From Oscillospiraceae bacterium (GTDB lineage: Bacteria; Bacillota; Clostridia; Oscillospirales; Oscillospiraceae), in contig CAJTGJ010000004.1 of NCBI GenBank assembly GCA_910575695.1, positions 1-64,000 of the forward strand: a stretch of 64,000 nt of DNA, given 5' to 3'. The position numbers were made by a program, and so were the translations under genes. The notes under the pieces are model-generated. The model saw only the letters and a list, made by a program, of their open reading frames with translations, did no database searches and was not told where the DNA came from. This document shows positions 24,637-31,950 of the stretch, one piece after another; position 1 is the stretch's first letter, and the number at the start of each line of letters is the position of its first letter.

Positions 24637-24748
24637 GATGTAGACCTCCTCGTGATTTGGTATGGTATTGCAATTATAGATTACCATATATTTCCATCTC
24701 TGTCAACGGGTTTCGACAATTTTCTTTCCGCTTCTTTCCCGCCGGATT

Positions 24749-25579
24749 TTAGACTTCCACCCCCTTCACACACCAACGGTAAGCGGGCTGGTTCTCCACG
24801 CACGTATACAGCGTAATCATGTTGATGCTGGTGGGGTCAAGCCCGCTGACATCATTAACAGATACCTTTGTCACGCTGGATACGGCATAGGTCTTAGTGC
24901 CCAGCGCGGTGGTAAACGTAATGGTGTCGCCGGATTTCAGTGTGTGGATTTTCCCAAAGTCATTGCGCACCCCCCGGTTGTGGCCGGCGATGGAAATGTT
25001 GCCCAACCAGATGCTGGTGCCCTCAAAATGCCCCGCGCCTTTGAGCAGGGCGGCACTGTCCGTGCCCTCATACACGCCCACCGTCAGGCCGATGGACGGG
25101 ATTTTCAAAGTGCCCAAGCTGCCGTTGCTGAAGTACATGGAGCTGGTCACTTCGGTAAAGCCCACGGTCAGCCCGTCCGAGCCAGACACACCGACATCCA
25201 CGGCAGGATAGCCTGAGCCATCTGCGCTGGTGCCGGGGGCCGAGATGTTTGTGGACGTGCCGCCGTTCGGGCTGCCCACGCTCCCTGCCTGGTTCCCCAG
25301 ACCGCCGCCAAGTGCGCCGGGGGCCAGATTGGGGGTGAGGTATTCGCCGCTCCCCGGCAGATAGCTGGTGGGCGTACCAAAACCGGGGGCGATCAGGGCG
25401 GTATTTTTGCTCCTGTCCACATTGGGATCCTCCCAGGTATAGGTTGCATCATCGCTGGTGGGACGGCCAAACAGGTAATCGTCCGCGCCGCCAAAGCTGT
25501 ATTCCAGCGCATGGGCCGGGGCAACCAGCAGGACAGCGCATACCGCCGTCAGCAGAAAAATGTGAAGCAGCCGCTTCAT
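24749..25579 (-). CDS. Sortase (class D-like), secreted with a long linker
   Basis: A 276-residue sortase, the transpeptidase that joins LPXTG-type proteins to the wall or to each other. A signal peptide (residues 1-24) is followed by about 130 residues of Gly/Ser/Pro-rich linker. The catalytic domain starts near residue 160 (GTLKIPSIGLTVGVYEG) and has His in SIAGHNRG, Cys260 in TLYTCVEN and Arg268 in AYRWC, so all three catalytic residues are present. The end after WCVKGVEV is short. The ATG at 25579 follows GAAAGGAGTGTTCGGAA and overlaps the stop of the membrane protein gene (ATGA). Substrates are probably the neighbouring LPKTGY protein. Confidence 0.85.
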   Translation of the reverse strand: MKRLLHIFLLTAVCAVLLVAPAHALEYSFGGADDYLFGRPTSDDATYTWEDPNVDRSKNTALIAPGFGTPTSYLPGSGEYLTPNLAPGALGGGLGNQAGSVGSPNGGTSTNISAPGTSADGSGYPAVDVGVSGSDGLTVGFTEVTSSMYFSNGSLGTLKIPSIGLTVGVYEGTDSAALLKGAGHFEGTSIWLGNISIAGHNRGVRNDFGKIHTLKSGDTITFTTALGTKTYAVSSVTKVSVNDVSGLDPTSINMITLYTCVENQPAYRWCVKGVEV

Positions 25580-26472
25580 TTCCGAACACTCCTTTCTTTG
25601 ATTGTTTTGATGATGAAAAATGTCGCCGTTACAAGCGCGGCCCCGCCGCCCGCACAGCCCAGCAGAGGGAGCCATTCCATGCCGTTCCCGCCTGTATCGA
25701 CAGGCTGTTCCAAATCAGGCTCAGGTTCCGGCGCTGGTGTCGGTTCCGGTTCCTCCAGTTTTGTACTGCCAAAGATGGCGGTATATGTAACCACCTCACA
25801 GTTTGTTTTGGATACCTGCCCGGTATAACTGGCCGTGGCCGTGTAGCCCGTGGCGTAGCGGCTGCTGGTTGTGCCGGTGTATTGTGCGGTGGCAGTATAA
25901 TAGGTGCCGTCAGTGGCCCATTGGACATCGGCCAGGGTAAGGGTTTTGCCGCCGTCTGTGATGGTGGCAGGGATCAAGGACAGGTCGGCGTCGGACAGAC
26001 TGGGGTAGGTACGGGTGGCGGACAGGTTTTTTGTGCTGGTTTTATAGCCCTTGACCTCCACCTTGACAGAGGTGTGGTCCAGGATCAGGGTGCCAACGTA
26101 GCCGTCCTCCGTGGTCACCTCCATTTCACCGTCCAGCTGCTTCAGCACCGCCGACAGGTTTCCGGTATCGCTGTCCATGGTGACGGTTTCGGTGTAAGGC
26201 TGGGTGTCCACCCCCACCTCATCCTGCCGGAGCAGGTCCAGCAGATAGTAGTGCCGTCCATTGCGGTCGAAATCCTCGGTGGGGATGCCGCTGGGATCGT
26301 CCGAAAGTGCCAGCTGATACACCTTGTTGATGCGCAGCTCGTCCAGCGGGCCGTAGGTGTACTCCTCCACCGACACCGGGTAATGCGGCCCCGCCGCCGC
26401 CAGCGCCGGGAGCGTGGCCACACTCAACAGGGCGGACAGTGCGCACAGCAGCATGGCTATCCTTTTTTTCAT
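25576..26472 (-). CDS. Signal-peptide protein with C-terminal membrane anchor
   Basis: A 298-residue exported protein of unknown family. A signal peptide (about residues 1-25, MKKRIAMLLCALSALLSVATLPALA) is followed by an extracellular part with a duplicated Tyr/Thr-rich segment near residues 190-240 (TYYTATAQYTG, GYTATASYTG). A Glu-Pro linker (EEPEPTPAPEPEPDLEQPVDTGGNG) leads to one membrane helix and a short basic tail (KTIKERSVRK). The DTGGNG before the helix is reminiscent of, but not identical to, an LPXTG site. The ATG at 26472 follows GAGGAGGAAACAAT. It is coupled to the sortase by a 4-nt overlap, so the two probably work at the same place in the membrane. Confidence 0.65.
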   Translation of the reverse strand: MKKRIAMLLCALSALLSVATLPALAAAGPHYPVSVEEYTYGPLDELRINKVYQLALSDDPSGIPTEDFDRNGRHYYLLDLLRQDEVGVDTQPYTETVTMDSDTGNLSAVLKQLDGEMEVTTEDGYVGTLILDHTSVKVEVKGYKTSTKNLSATRTYPSLSDADLSLIPATITDGGKTLTLADVQWATDGTYYTATAQYTGTTSSRYATGYTATASYTGQVSKTNCEVVTYTAIFGSTKLEEPEPTPAPEPEPDLEQPVDTGGNGMEWLPLLGCAGGGAALVTATFFIIKTIKERSVRK

Positions 26473-26552
26473 ATTGTTTCCTCCTCGTTTGTTTAGCGGG
26501 CACCGTTTTTCGACTTTCAGACATTTACCAGCAAGCCGGTGGTGATCGAACC

Positions 26553-27335
26553 TCACACGCTCTGCGCCTCCTCTATGGCAAAGCGTTCCTCCAGCCGAGC
26601 CACACTCCAGTTCTGCCTGAACTGCCCCAGAGGACCAGGGCCGAACATGGCCCGCGCTCTATCATCCATTTCCCGAAGCCGTGCCCACAGCTCTGGGTGG
26701 TGGCGGCGCAGTTTGCGCAGCTCACTGATGCGCTGGAGCGGACAGCACCAGCAGGATGCGCGATGATAGATTTCATACAGCCCTCCGAAGTCATAGCCCC
26801 GGTCATAGCAGATTTGCAGGGCCCGGGCCTCGGTAATGCCCCACTCCACCAGCGGATAGCGGTTCTGAGGGTCATCCTTGCAGCGGTGGGCTTCATCGGC
26901 GGCGATACCGATATAGTGCAAACCGCGCTTTTCCTTTTTGAGCCGGTTGACCTCTTTTGCAATCAGGTGGGTTTTGAGTTGTCTGGTACACCAGCGCACT
27001 TTCATTCCCGGCCAGCCGTAACCGGTCAAAGGCTGGCCTTTGGCGATACGGCGCTCAATAGCTCGTTTCTGCTGTTGTGGAACATCGAACATCAGCCACT
27101 CAAAGCCATGGGGATGGCGCAGGGTGGTGATGTGGATGCCCCGCTCCCGGAACAACAGATCGTCCAGCTTGGCGATATGGGCCTCCATTTCGGGGAACTC
27201 CATGCCAGTGTCGGCATAGATCACCGCGTCGATGGGCATATCTTTTTCCAGCATGAGCAGTAACAGCGCACTGGAATCCTTCCCGCCGGAGAGTGAGATT
27301 GAGCAGAAATTGTTCTGTTTTTCTTGTTTGTTCGT
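26553..27335 (-). CDS. PAPS-reductase-like (PP-loop) protein
   Basis: A roughly 260-residue protein of the phosphoadenosine-phosphosulfate reductase fold. The ATP-pyrophosphatase loop SLSGGKDSSALLLLML lies at the N-terminus, and a Cys-rich patch follows (RWCTRQLK, SCWCCPLQR), as in DndC-like and ICE-borne members. Family proteins either reduce sulfate or, as DndC, take part in DNA phosphorothioation; no dnd partner is present. No ATG, GTG or TTG is available after the terminator at 27354-27394. An ACG at 27335 lies 8 nt after AAAGGAGG and would give TNKQEKQNNF..., where an ATG would be expected, so this looks like a start-codon mutation or an ACG start. The ATG at 27407 is inside the terminator and is rejected. 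Confidence 0.72.
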   Translation of the reverse strand, partial: TNKQEKQNNFCSISLSGGKDSSALLLLMLEKDMPIDAVIYADTGMEFPEMEAHIAKLDDLLFRERGIHITTLRHPHGFEWLMFDVPQQQKRAIERRIAKGQPLTGYGWPGMKVRWCTRQLKTHLIAKEVNRLKKEKRGLHYIGIAADEAHRCKDDPQNRYPLVEWGITEARALQICYDRGYDFGGLYEIYHRASCWCCPLQRISELRKLRRHHPELWARLREMDDRARAMFGPGPLGQFRQNWSVARLEERFAIEEAQSV

Positions 27336-27353
27336 TCTATCTTCCTCCTTTAA

Positions 27354-27394
27354 CCAAAAAAAAGAAACCCCAAAAGGAACAAGTCCTTCCGGGG
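27354..27394 (-). terminator. Terminator after the DUF3846 gene
   Basis: On the minus strand CCCC..AAGGA / TCCTT..GGGG pairs with a 5-nt loop (27368-27394) and is followed by TTTCTTTTTTTTGG (27354-27367), a strong U-tract. Confidence 0.8.
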
Positions 27395-27469
27395 CTGAAC
27401 AGGCCATATGATTTATCAGCGGTCCAATCTAAGGCGGAACCACCAAACGGCGGAGCAGGTGGCGGGGCG

Positions 27470-27811
27470 TCACCGGACGCCGCCCCCTTCCGAACCGGAC
27501 AGGGCGAAATACGACTGAAATTCCATCTGCTGGGCGGGAGTGAGTGATGTAAAGCGATCCCCCTCAAAGCTGCACAGCAGGAAGGTCCCGCAAATGGCGT
27601 CCGTGCTGTCGGCGGGGTTGGGACGGTTGGGCAGCAGGCCCATATTCTTGCCGTCGGTGTTGCAAATAAGCATCACCCGCTGGGGCAGGTAACATCCGGC
27701 CTCAATGGGACCGCCCACGATCTGCTGGAGCGTTTCCAGGTCATTCGTTACAGTGGACAGCCGGGGTTCCTTCCCCGGCTCTACGATCAGGATGTCGATT
27801 TTTTGATTCAT
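27470..27811 (-). CDS. DUF3846 family protein
   Basis: A 113-residue protein matching DUF3846, common in the replication region of Gram-positive conjugative elements; its role is unknown. The family core is DILIVEPGKEP, then a two-strand segment with LETLQQIVGGPIEAG and an ending RPNPADSTDAICGTFLLC. Start ATG at 27811 behind CGGAGGAAATTCAGC. It lies between repA and the terminator at 27354-27394, so it shares the repA transcript. Confidence 0.72.
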   Translation of the reverse strand: MNQKIDILIVEPGKEPRLSTVTNDLETLQQIVGGPIEAGCYLPQRVMLICNTDGKNMGLLPNRPNPADSTDAICGTFLLCSFEGDRFTSLTPAQQMEFQSYFALSGSEGGGVR

Positions 27812-27856
27812 GCTGAATTTCCTCCGTTTCACGTAATTTTTTATAGCCAGGGGCAG

Positions 27857-28873
27857 TCAATCGCCCCGAAAGCCCTGTGCCATGTCATGGCTGACCTGTG
27901 CTGTGTAATACTGACTGATGGTCGTAGGGGCGTTGTAGAGCGCCGCCAGAGTGTATGCCCGGATGTTGGCGACCTGGGCGGTGCAGCTTCGCAGGCTCTC
28001 CATGACGTAGCGGATATGCTCCCCGTCCAGCTTTAACAGCCGTCTCTTGACCAGCGGCGTGGGAACCTCCTCGCCGTTTACCCGTACGCACTCCCGGCTG
28101 CTGGCACAGGTTTCCGCCATCAGCTCCACATAGCCGTCGATCTCCTCTGCGTCATGGGGGCGCTCCTGGAGCAGAAAATCATAGCCGATGTTTTCTCTGA
28201 TCCGCTCCCTGTACCCATCCATCTCATCCATCCTCATCCGGCCTTTGGGTCTGGCACGGGCAGACGGAGCGGGGGTAGGGGGAAGGATGGATGGGTCAGT
28301 ATCGTTCAGTTCAGTATTTTTCTTTTCAGTCTTATTAGGGGCGGAAAAACCGCTGTCAAGACCGCGCTTTTCCAGCGGTGCAGACTGCGGTTTTTCCGCA
28401 GTCAAGAGTGCGGCACGGTCCAGTGGTCTTGACTGCTGATTTTCCGCAGTCTGAGAAGCCGGAGGTGGCGGTGTCTGCTCCGGCTGCTGGGGCTGGCCCG
28501 GTTCCGGGGGCAGGATGAAGTTTTTGACGTAGATCCGCGTGGGCCGTCCCTGGCCCTGCTTCTTCCGCTCGATCAGGCCGATACCGTCCTTGTCCAGCTC
28601 CCGGAACAGCTTCGTGGCCTTGTCCTTCCCACAGCCCATGAGGTTCATGGCGTCCTCCTGGGTGAAGTAGATGTAGACGCGCCGGTCGCTGTCCATCCAT
28701 CCGTTTTTGACGGACAGCCCCATTCGGTCCAGCAGAAGGCCGTAGAGGACCTTGGCCTCAATGGAAACGCTCTTATACCGGGGGTCTGTCAGCAGGGTCT
28801 TGGGGATGCGGTAAAAGCTGTACTGGTCCGCCTCGGTGCCGTAGTAGTAGTCCAGATTCAAGTTTGACGGCAT
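27857..28873 (-). CDS. repA: Replication initiator protein RepA (RepA_N type)
   Basis: A 338-residue initiator, supporting transient plasmid-like replication of the excised ICE. Residues 8-120 form the RepA_N winged-helix domain (FYRIPKTLLTDPRYKSVS, VLYGLLLDRMGLS, FTQEDAMNLMGCGKDKATKLFREL). A Pro/Gln-rich linker (about 130-215) follows, then a C-terminal helical domain typical of the clostridial version. The ATG at 28873 follows AAAGGAGGCAATCACC. Two strong terminators isolate it from the upstream partition genes, so it must have its own promoter near 28874-28910. In plasmids of this class the origin lies within the gene; I could not delimit iterons here. Confidence 0.82.
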   Translation of the reverse strand: MPSNLNLDYYYGTEADQYSFYRIPKTLLTDPRYKSVSIEAKVLYGLLLDRMGLSVKNGWMDSDRRVYIYFTQEDAMNLMGCGKDKATKLFRELDKDGIGLIERKKQGQGRPTRIYVKNFILPPEPGQPQQPEQTPPPPASQTAENQQSRPLDRAALLTAEKPQSAPLEKRGLDSGFSAPNKTEKKNTELNDTDPSILPPTPAPSARARPKGRMRMDEMDGYRERIRENIGYDFLLQERPHDAEEIDGYVELMAETCASSRECVRVNGEEVPTPLVKRRLLKLDGEHIRYVMESLRSCTAQVANIRAYTLAALYNAPTTISQYYTAQVSHDMAQGFRGD

Positions 28874-28901
28874 GGTGATTGCCTCCTTTGAAATGCGCGG
28901 G

Positions 28902-28948
28902 GAAACAAAAAAGCGGGGCGGTGACTGTTGGTAGTCACCGCCCCGCTT
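28902..28948 (-). terminator. Terminator upstream of repA (second of a pair)
   Basis: A perfect 16-bp stem (28911-28926 / 28933-28948), followed on the minus strand by CTTTTTTGTTTCC. Confidence 0.85.
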
Positions 28949-28981
28949 ATGCTCTGTCCGCCTGTTGATTTGTCCGTAAAC

Positions 28982-29028
28982 GAAAAAAGCCACCCCCACA
29001 ACCGATTTTAGTCAGTTGTGGGGGCGGC
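28982..29028 (-). terminator. Terminator after the DUF5348 gene (first of a pair)
   Basis: A 14-bp stem with one mismatch (28989-29002 / 29015-29028), followed on the minus strand by GGCTTTTTTCG. Two terminators in series make a firm barrier between the par and rep units. Confidence 0.85.
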
Positions 29029-29038
29029 TGATGCTGGC

Positions 29039-29497
29039 CTATTGCCACGGCCAGGGCTGGGTCCGCACACGGACGCGCAGTCCCTTCATAGGAATGTCTT
29101 TATGTCCAACCAAGTAATAATCCCTGCCGTTATGCTCCACGCTGGTGATTGTCCAATAAGGAACATCGTGGTACTCATCCGACACAAGAGCCTCAATCAC
29201 GCTGGTACAATCATAGTAGTAGCCCTTTGCCGTCCGGTACTTCCCGGCAGTCCCTTTACGCAGGTGGCTTTCCTCTGCGATAGGCCGGGTCAGATAAGAA
29301 ATGTATTCCTGCACATCCGCCAGCCGTTCCGTGATACGCCGCAGTTCATCCCAAATGAGGATTTGTTCTCCATCATGGAAATCAATATCCAGACCGCTTA
29401 AATCGTTGTATTCGGGATAGGTGGAGAATTTGAGAAATTGCGTAATGTGCTGGTTCAGCTTGACCGCCTCCGCAAGTGCCGCTTGTAAATCTGCCAT
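29039..29497 (-). CDS. DUF5348-like protein
   Basis: A 152-residue protein of the type annotated as DUF5348 in conjugative elements. The N-terminal 70 residues are helical (LQAALAEAVKLNQHITQFL, RRITERLADVQEYISYLTRP). The second half is a beta-rich domain with KGTAGKYRTAKGYYYDC, SVIEALVSDEYHDVPYWTITSVEH and DYYLVGHKDIPMKG. It is the last gene of the parA-parB transcript, 15 nt after parB, and is closed by two terminators. Function unknown; the position suggests a role in maintenance. Confidence 0.65.
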   Translation of the reverse strand: MADLQAALAEAVKLNQHITQFLKFSTYPEYNDLSGLDIDFHDGEQILIWDELRRITERLADVQEYISYLTRPIAEESHLRKGTAGKYRTAKGYYYDCTSVIEALVSDEYHDVPYWTITSVEHNGRDYYLVGHKDIPMKGLRVRVRTQPWPWQ

Positions 29498-29512
29498 GAT
29501 AATAGCTCCCTT

Positions 29513-30424
29513 CTATTTGTGTTGAACGCTCCACGTTTCCAGCAGGGATACTATGACTTCCTCCATCTGCTGGGCAGTGTAGGATTGTGGGAAATATTGA
29601 TGTAGCCTCGTTTGTTTGAGAACCACCTGCACAGTGGCGGGATGTTCCGCTTTCAAAAGGGCTTCAATGACGGTGATGGTTAGTGTGCTATCCTTACTGT
29701 GCTGCTTGATTTTTGTTAGCTGGCCCCTCCCTGGAATCACATTCAACTTGTCCATCACCGATACAAGGTCTGCCTGCTCCTTTTCGGATAGGTCGGAGAG
29801 ATAATCTGCCGCAGTACTGACCGCCAACTTGTCCTCGTCTACCAACACCAGCAATGGAGGGATCAGCTTTGTAAGAGCAATATACCGCGCAACAGCCATA
29901 CCGGATTTTTCCCCAGCATCCTGGGCGATCTTATCTCGTGAGGTCAACTTCTGCACCGCCGGTGCAGAAGTCAGGTCCCGCCGCTGTCCCTGATGCTTCA
30001 ATGCCTCCAGTTTCATCTTATAAGCAAAGGCTTTCTCGCTGGGCAGGATTTTCTCGCGTTGAAGGTTAGAATCGACCATGATTATGGTGGCTTCATCATC
30101 ATCCAGCGTCCGAATGAGGACTGGCATTGTCTCCCTGCCCGCCAACTCGCTCCCTCGCTTGCGCCGGTGTCCCGCTATGATCTCATAGCCGCCCTCTTTG
30201 CGGGGGCGAACAATTCCGGGAGACAGAACACCGCTCCGCGCGATACTCTCCACCGTTTTCTGCATCGCTTCATCATCCCGCACTTGGAAAGGGTGATCTT
30301 TGAAAGGAAACAGTTCTGTCAGTGGAACCTCCTGCACCTGTTCGCCGTTGGCCTCCGCTTTGCCGCCAGTTTGAAACAAGTCATCAAAGCCAGCCAACTG
30401 TATCTTACTGGCGCTGCCTTTCAT
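29513..30424 (-). CDS. parB: ParB/Spo0J-type partition protein
   Basis: A 303-residue centromere-binding protein. The ParB nuclease-like/CTP domain covers about residues 28-125, with VRPRKEGGYEIIAGHRRKRGSELAG (the GHRR box) and EATIIMVDSNLQREKILPSEKA. A helix-turn-helix part follows (DKIAQDAGEKSGMAVARYIAL), and the C-terminus is the dimerization region. It starts at 30424, overlapping the parA stop by 4 nt (ATGA), so ParA and ParB are made together. No consensus parS (TGTTTCACGTGAAACA type) was found in the window; the palindrome at 31221-31236 could be an operator instead. Confidence 0.88.
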   Translation of the reverse strand: MKGSASKIQLAGFDDLFQTGGKAEANGEQVQEVPLTELFPFKDHPFQVRDDEAMQKTVESIARSGVLSPGIVRPRKEGGYEIIAGHRRKRGSELAGRETMPVLIRTLDDDEATIIMVDSNLQREKILPSEKAFAYKMKLEALKHQGQRRDLTSAPAVQKLTSRDKIAQDAGEKSGMAVARYIALTKLIPPLLVLVDEDKLAVSTAADYLSDLSEKEQADLVSVMDKLNVIPGRGQLTKIKQHSKDSTLTITVIEALLKAEHPATVQVVLKQTRLHQYFPQSYTAQQMEEVIVSLLETWSVQHK

Positions 30425-31209
30425 GATACCAGGACCTCCCTTGTCAGAGACGCATAGGCGGCGGAGACTTTACCTGCAGGGTCATGGAGGTAAATGCTTC
30501 GGCCCTCTGCGCTGGTTTCTGCCGCCCGGATTGACTGGGGGATAATACTGTTGAAAATCCGCAGCTTGTCCCCATAGGAATTGCGGAGCAGCTCGATGAT
30601 CTCCCGTGAATAGGTCGTTCGCATATCTGCCATAGTGATAAGGATACCCGCTATGTCCAGCTTGGGATTGATTTTCCGCTTCACATTTGAAATGGTGCGG
30701 ATAAGCTGTTCCATGCCGCGAAGGGAAAGATAATGGGCCATCATGGGGATTACCACATCGTCCGCAGCGGCCAGGGCATTGATGGTCAGCATACCCAAGG
30801 AGGGGCAGCAGTCCAACAGGATCACATCGTATTGGTCCCGGACGCTGTTCAGATAGTCCCGCAAAATCGTCTCGCGGCTCATAGTGTTTACCAGCGTGAC
30901 CTCCAAGCCGGACAGCTCGATGTTGGCCGGAAGAAGGTCAACGGCTTCCGCTTGATGGAGGATGCCCTCGCCGGGGGACACTGGCTCGTCCAAAATTATG
31001 CGGCCCAAAATGGTCGCCAGCGTATTTTCCATCTGATCGGGCCGCTGGTATCCCAGACTGGCAGTCAAGGACCCCTGAGCATCCATGTCCACCAGAAGAA
31101 CTTTTTTGCCCTCCCGCGCCAGACCGATACCCAGGTTGACCGCCGTTACGGTTTTGCCAACTCCGCCTTTTTGGTTGCATATAGCCGTGATTTTAGCCGT
31201 TTTTCTCAT
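30421..31209 (-). CDS. parA: ParA-type partition ATPase
   Basis: A 262-residue ATPase of the ParA/Soj family that segregates or stabilises the excised element. The deviant Walker A is CNQKGGVGKTVTAVNLG (about residues 11-27), the second motif is DMDAQGSLTASLG, and Walker B is VILLDCCPSLGMLTINAL. It lacks a long N-terminal DNA-binding domain, so it is the short form. ATG at 31209 behind GAAGGAGGCAAAAC. A perfect palindrome immediately upstream (31221-31236) and a terminator before it show that parA begins a new transcript. Confidence 0.92.
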   Translation of the reverse strand: MRKTAKITAICNQKGGVGKTVTAVNLGIGLAREGKKVLLVDMDAQGSLTASLGYQRPDQMENTLATILGRIILDEPVSPGEGILHQAEAVDLLPANIELSGLEVTLVNTMSRETILRDYLNSVRDQYDVILLDCCPSLGMLTINALAAADDVVIPMMAHYLSLRGMEQLIRTISNVKRKINPKLDIAGILITMADMRTTYSREIIELLRNSYGDKLRIFNSIIPQSIRAAETSAEGRSIYLHDPAGKVSAAYASLTREVLVS

Positions 31210-31220
31210 GTTTTGCCTCC

Positions 31221-31236
31221 TTCTATGTTCATAGAA
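31221..31236. promoter_or_regulatory. Palindrome upstream of parA
   Basis: TTCTATG-TT-CATAGAA is a perfect 7-bp inverted repeat ending 12 nt before the parA start, directly before the ribosome site. It could be an operator for autorepression by ParA or ParB. I could not place a convincing promoter in the few bases left. Confidence 0.4.
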
Positions 31237-31293
31237 TAAAAACAGGACTAAACCAGCGCACCCCTTGCTGTAGGGTGTTTCTGATTTAGTCCT
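31237..31293 (-). terminator. Terminator of the transcript upstream of parA
   Basis: Outer stem AGGACTAAA (31244-31252) / TTTAGTCCT (31285-31293) with an inner stem CACCC/GGGTG (31259-31263/31273-31277). On the minus strand GTTTTTATTC follows. It overlaps the 3' end of the truncated recombinase frame. Confidence 0.75.
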
Positions 31294-31493
31294 ATTTTAA
31301 CAGGCCCGTCGGCGTAAATGTCCACCAGCTCCCAGCCCTCATGCTGGCTGATCAGTTCAGTGTAGGTGCGGATCTGGGAGGCATAGGACGTGGCCTGATC
31401 ATCGGAGTCTGTGCTGACCCGGCAGTATGCCGCCACCCGCAGGATTGCGGGCTTGCCCTCGCTGGGCGGGATGATGGTGACATTTTTGCTCAT
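31248..31493 (-). pseudogene. Serine recombinase, N-terminal stub
   Basis: About the first 60 residues of a site-specific serine recombinase: [15 protein letters not shown], then [15 protein letters not shown] with the catalytic Ser, [13 protein letters not shown], and [11 protein letters not shown]. Family members continue YADEGISGTS; here the sequence changes near 31308 to a short random tail that runs into the terminator hairpin. The ATG at 31493 has GGGAG upstream. It belongs to a different subgroup from the stubs and integrase at 74-403 and 11113-12888. It is probably the remnant of the ICE-1 integrase or of another inserted element, cut by deletion. Confidence 0.75.
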
Positions 31494-31515
31494 CTGGCGC
31501 ACACTCCCTTCCGGC

Positions 31516-31737
31516 TCACTGCTCCGCATAGGCCCGTTTCGTGGCCTCCCACTCGTCCAGATAATTCTGGATGGCATCCAGGCTGTTGTAGCCGTCCACA
31601 TACAGGGTGTAGCCCTCGCCGTGGGCCTTGTAGCCGTCCTCGTAGTTGAGGGCCTCCGCCTCTTGGGCGGTCAGGGTGCGGGTCTCCAGGCGTCCGACAT
31701 CGAAAAATTTCTGTTCCAGATAAAACGGGTATTCCAT
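31516..31737 (-). CDS. Small conserved ICE protein
   Basis: A 73-residue acidic protein ([20 protein letters not shown]...). It has Tyr-rich segments ([22 protein letters not shown]) and a C-terminal helix ([20 protein letters not shown]). I do not recognise a named family with confidence; similar short proteins lie beside recombinases in such elements. ATG at 31737 behind AAAGGAGGCCGCGGC. It sits between the 49-codon ORF and the recombinase stub in one leftward transcript. Confidence 0.55.
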   Translation of the reverse strand: MEYPFYLEQKFFDVGRLETRTLTAQEAEALNYEDGYKAHGEGYTLYVDGYNSLDAIQNYLDEWEATKRAYAEQ

Positions 31738-31800
31738 GCCGCGGCCTCCTTTCCTCTGGGTACCGACAACACTACCACACCTCGGCGGGAATAGCTATCA

Positions 31801-31950
31801 CTATTCCCACACAGTTGCGGGGCGGTAGCGTTCCAGCGCCAGCCGCTTGGCGGCCCACAGTTCCTCAGCGGATAGAAGGCCGGCCTCCGCCGCCTGCTCC
31901 AGCAAGCGGGTCACCAGGATATACCGCATCTCGTTCTTCACATCGATCAT
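31801..31950 (-). CDS. Short SHOCT-like protein
   Basis: A 49-residue ORF, beginning MIDVKNEMRYILVTRLLEQ and ending ALERYRPATVWE. The middle, AAEAGLLSAEELWAAKRLA, resembles the SHOCT motif (short helical tail found with recombinases and membrane proteins). It overlaps the stop codon of the dinG-like gene (start 31950, dinG stop 31947-31949) in ATGA fashion, which supports translation. Similar short proteins precede recombinase genes in ICEs. Confidence 0.55.
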   Translation of the reverse strand: MIDVKNEMRYILVTRLLEQAAEAGLLSAEELWAAKRLALERYRPATVWE

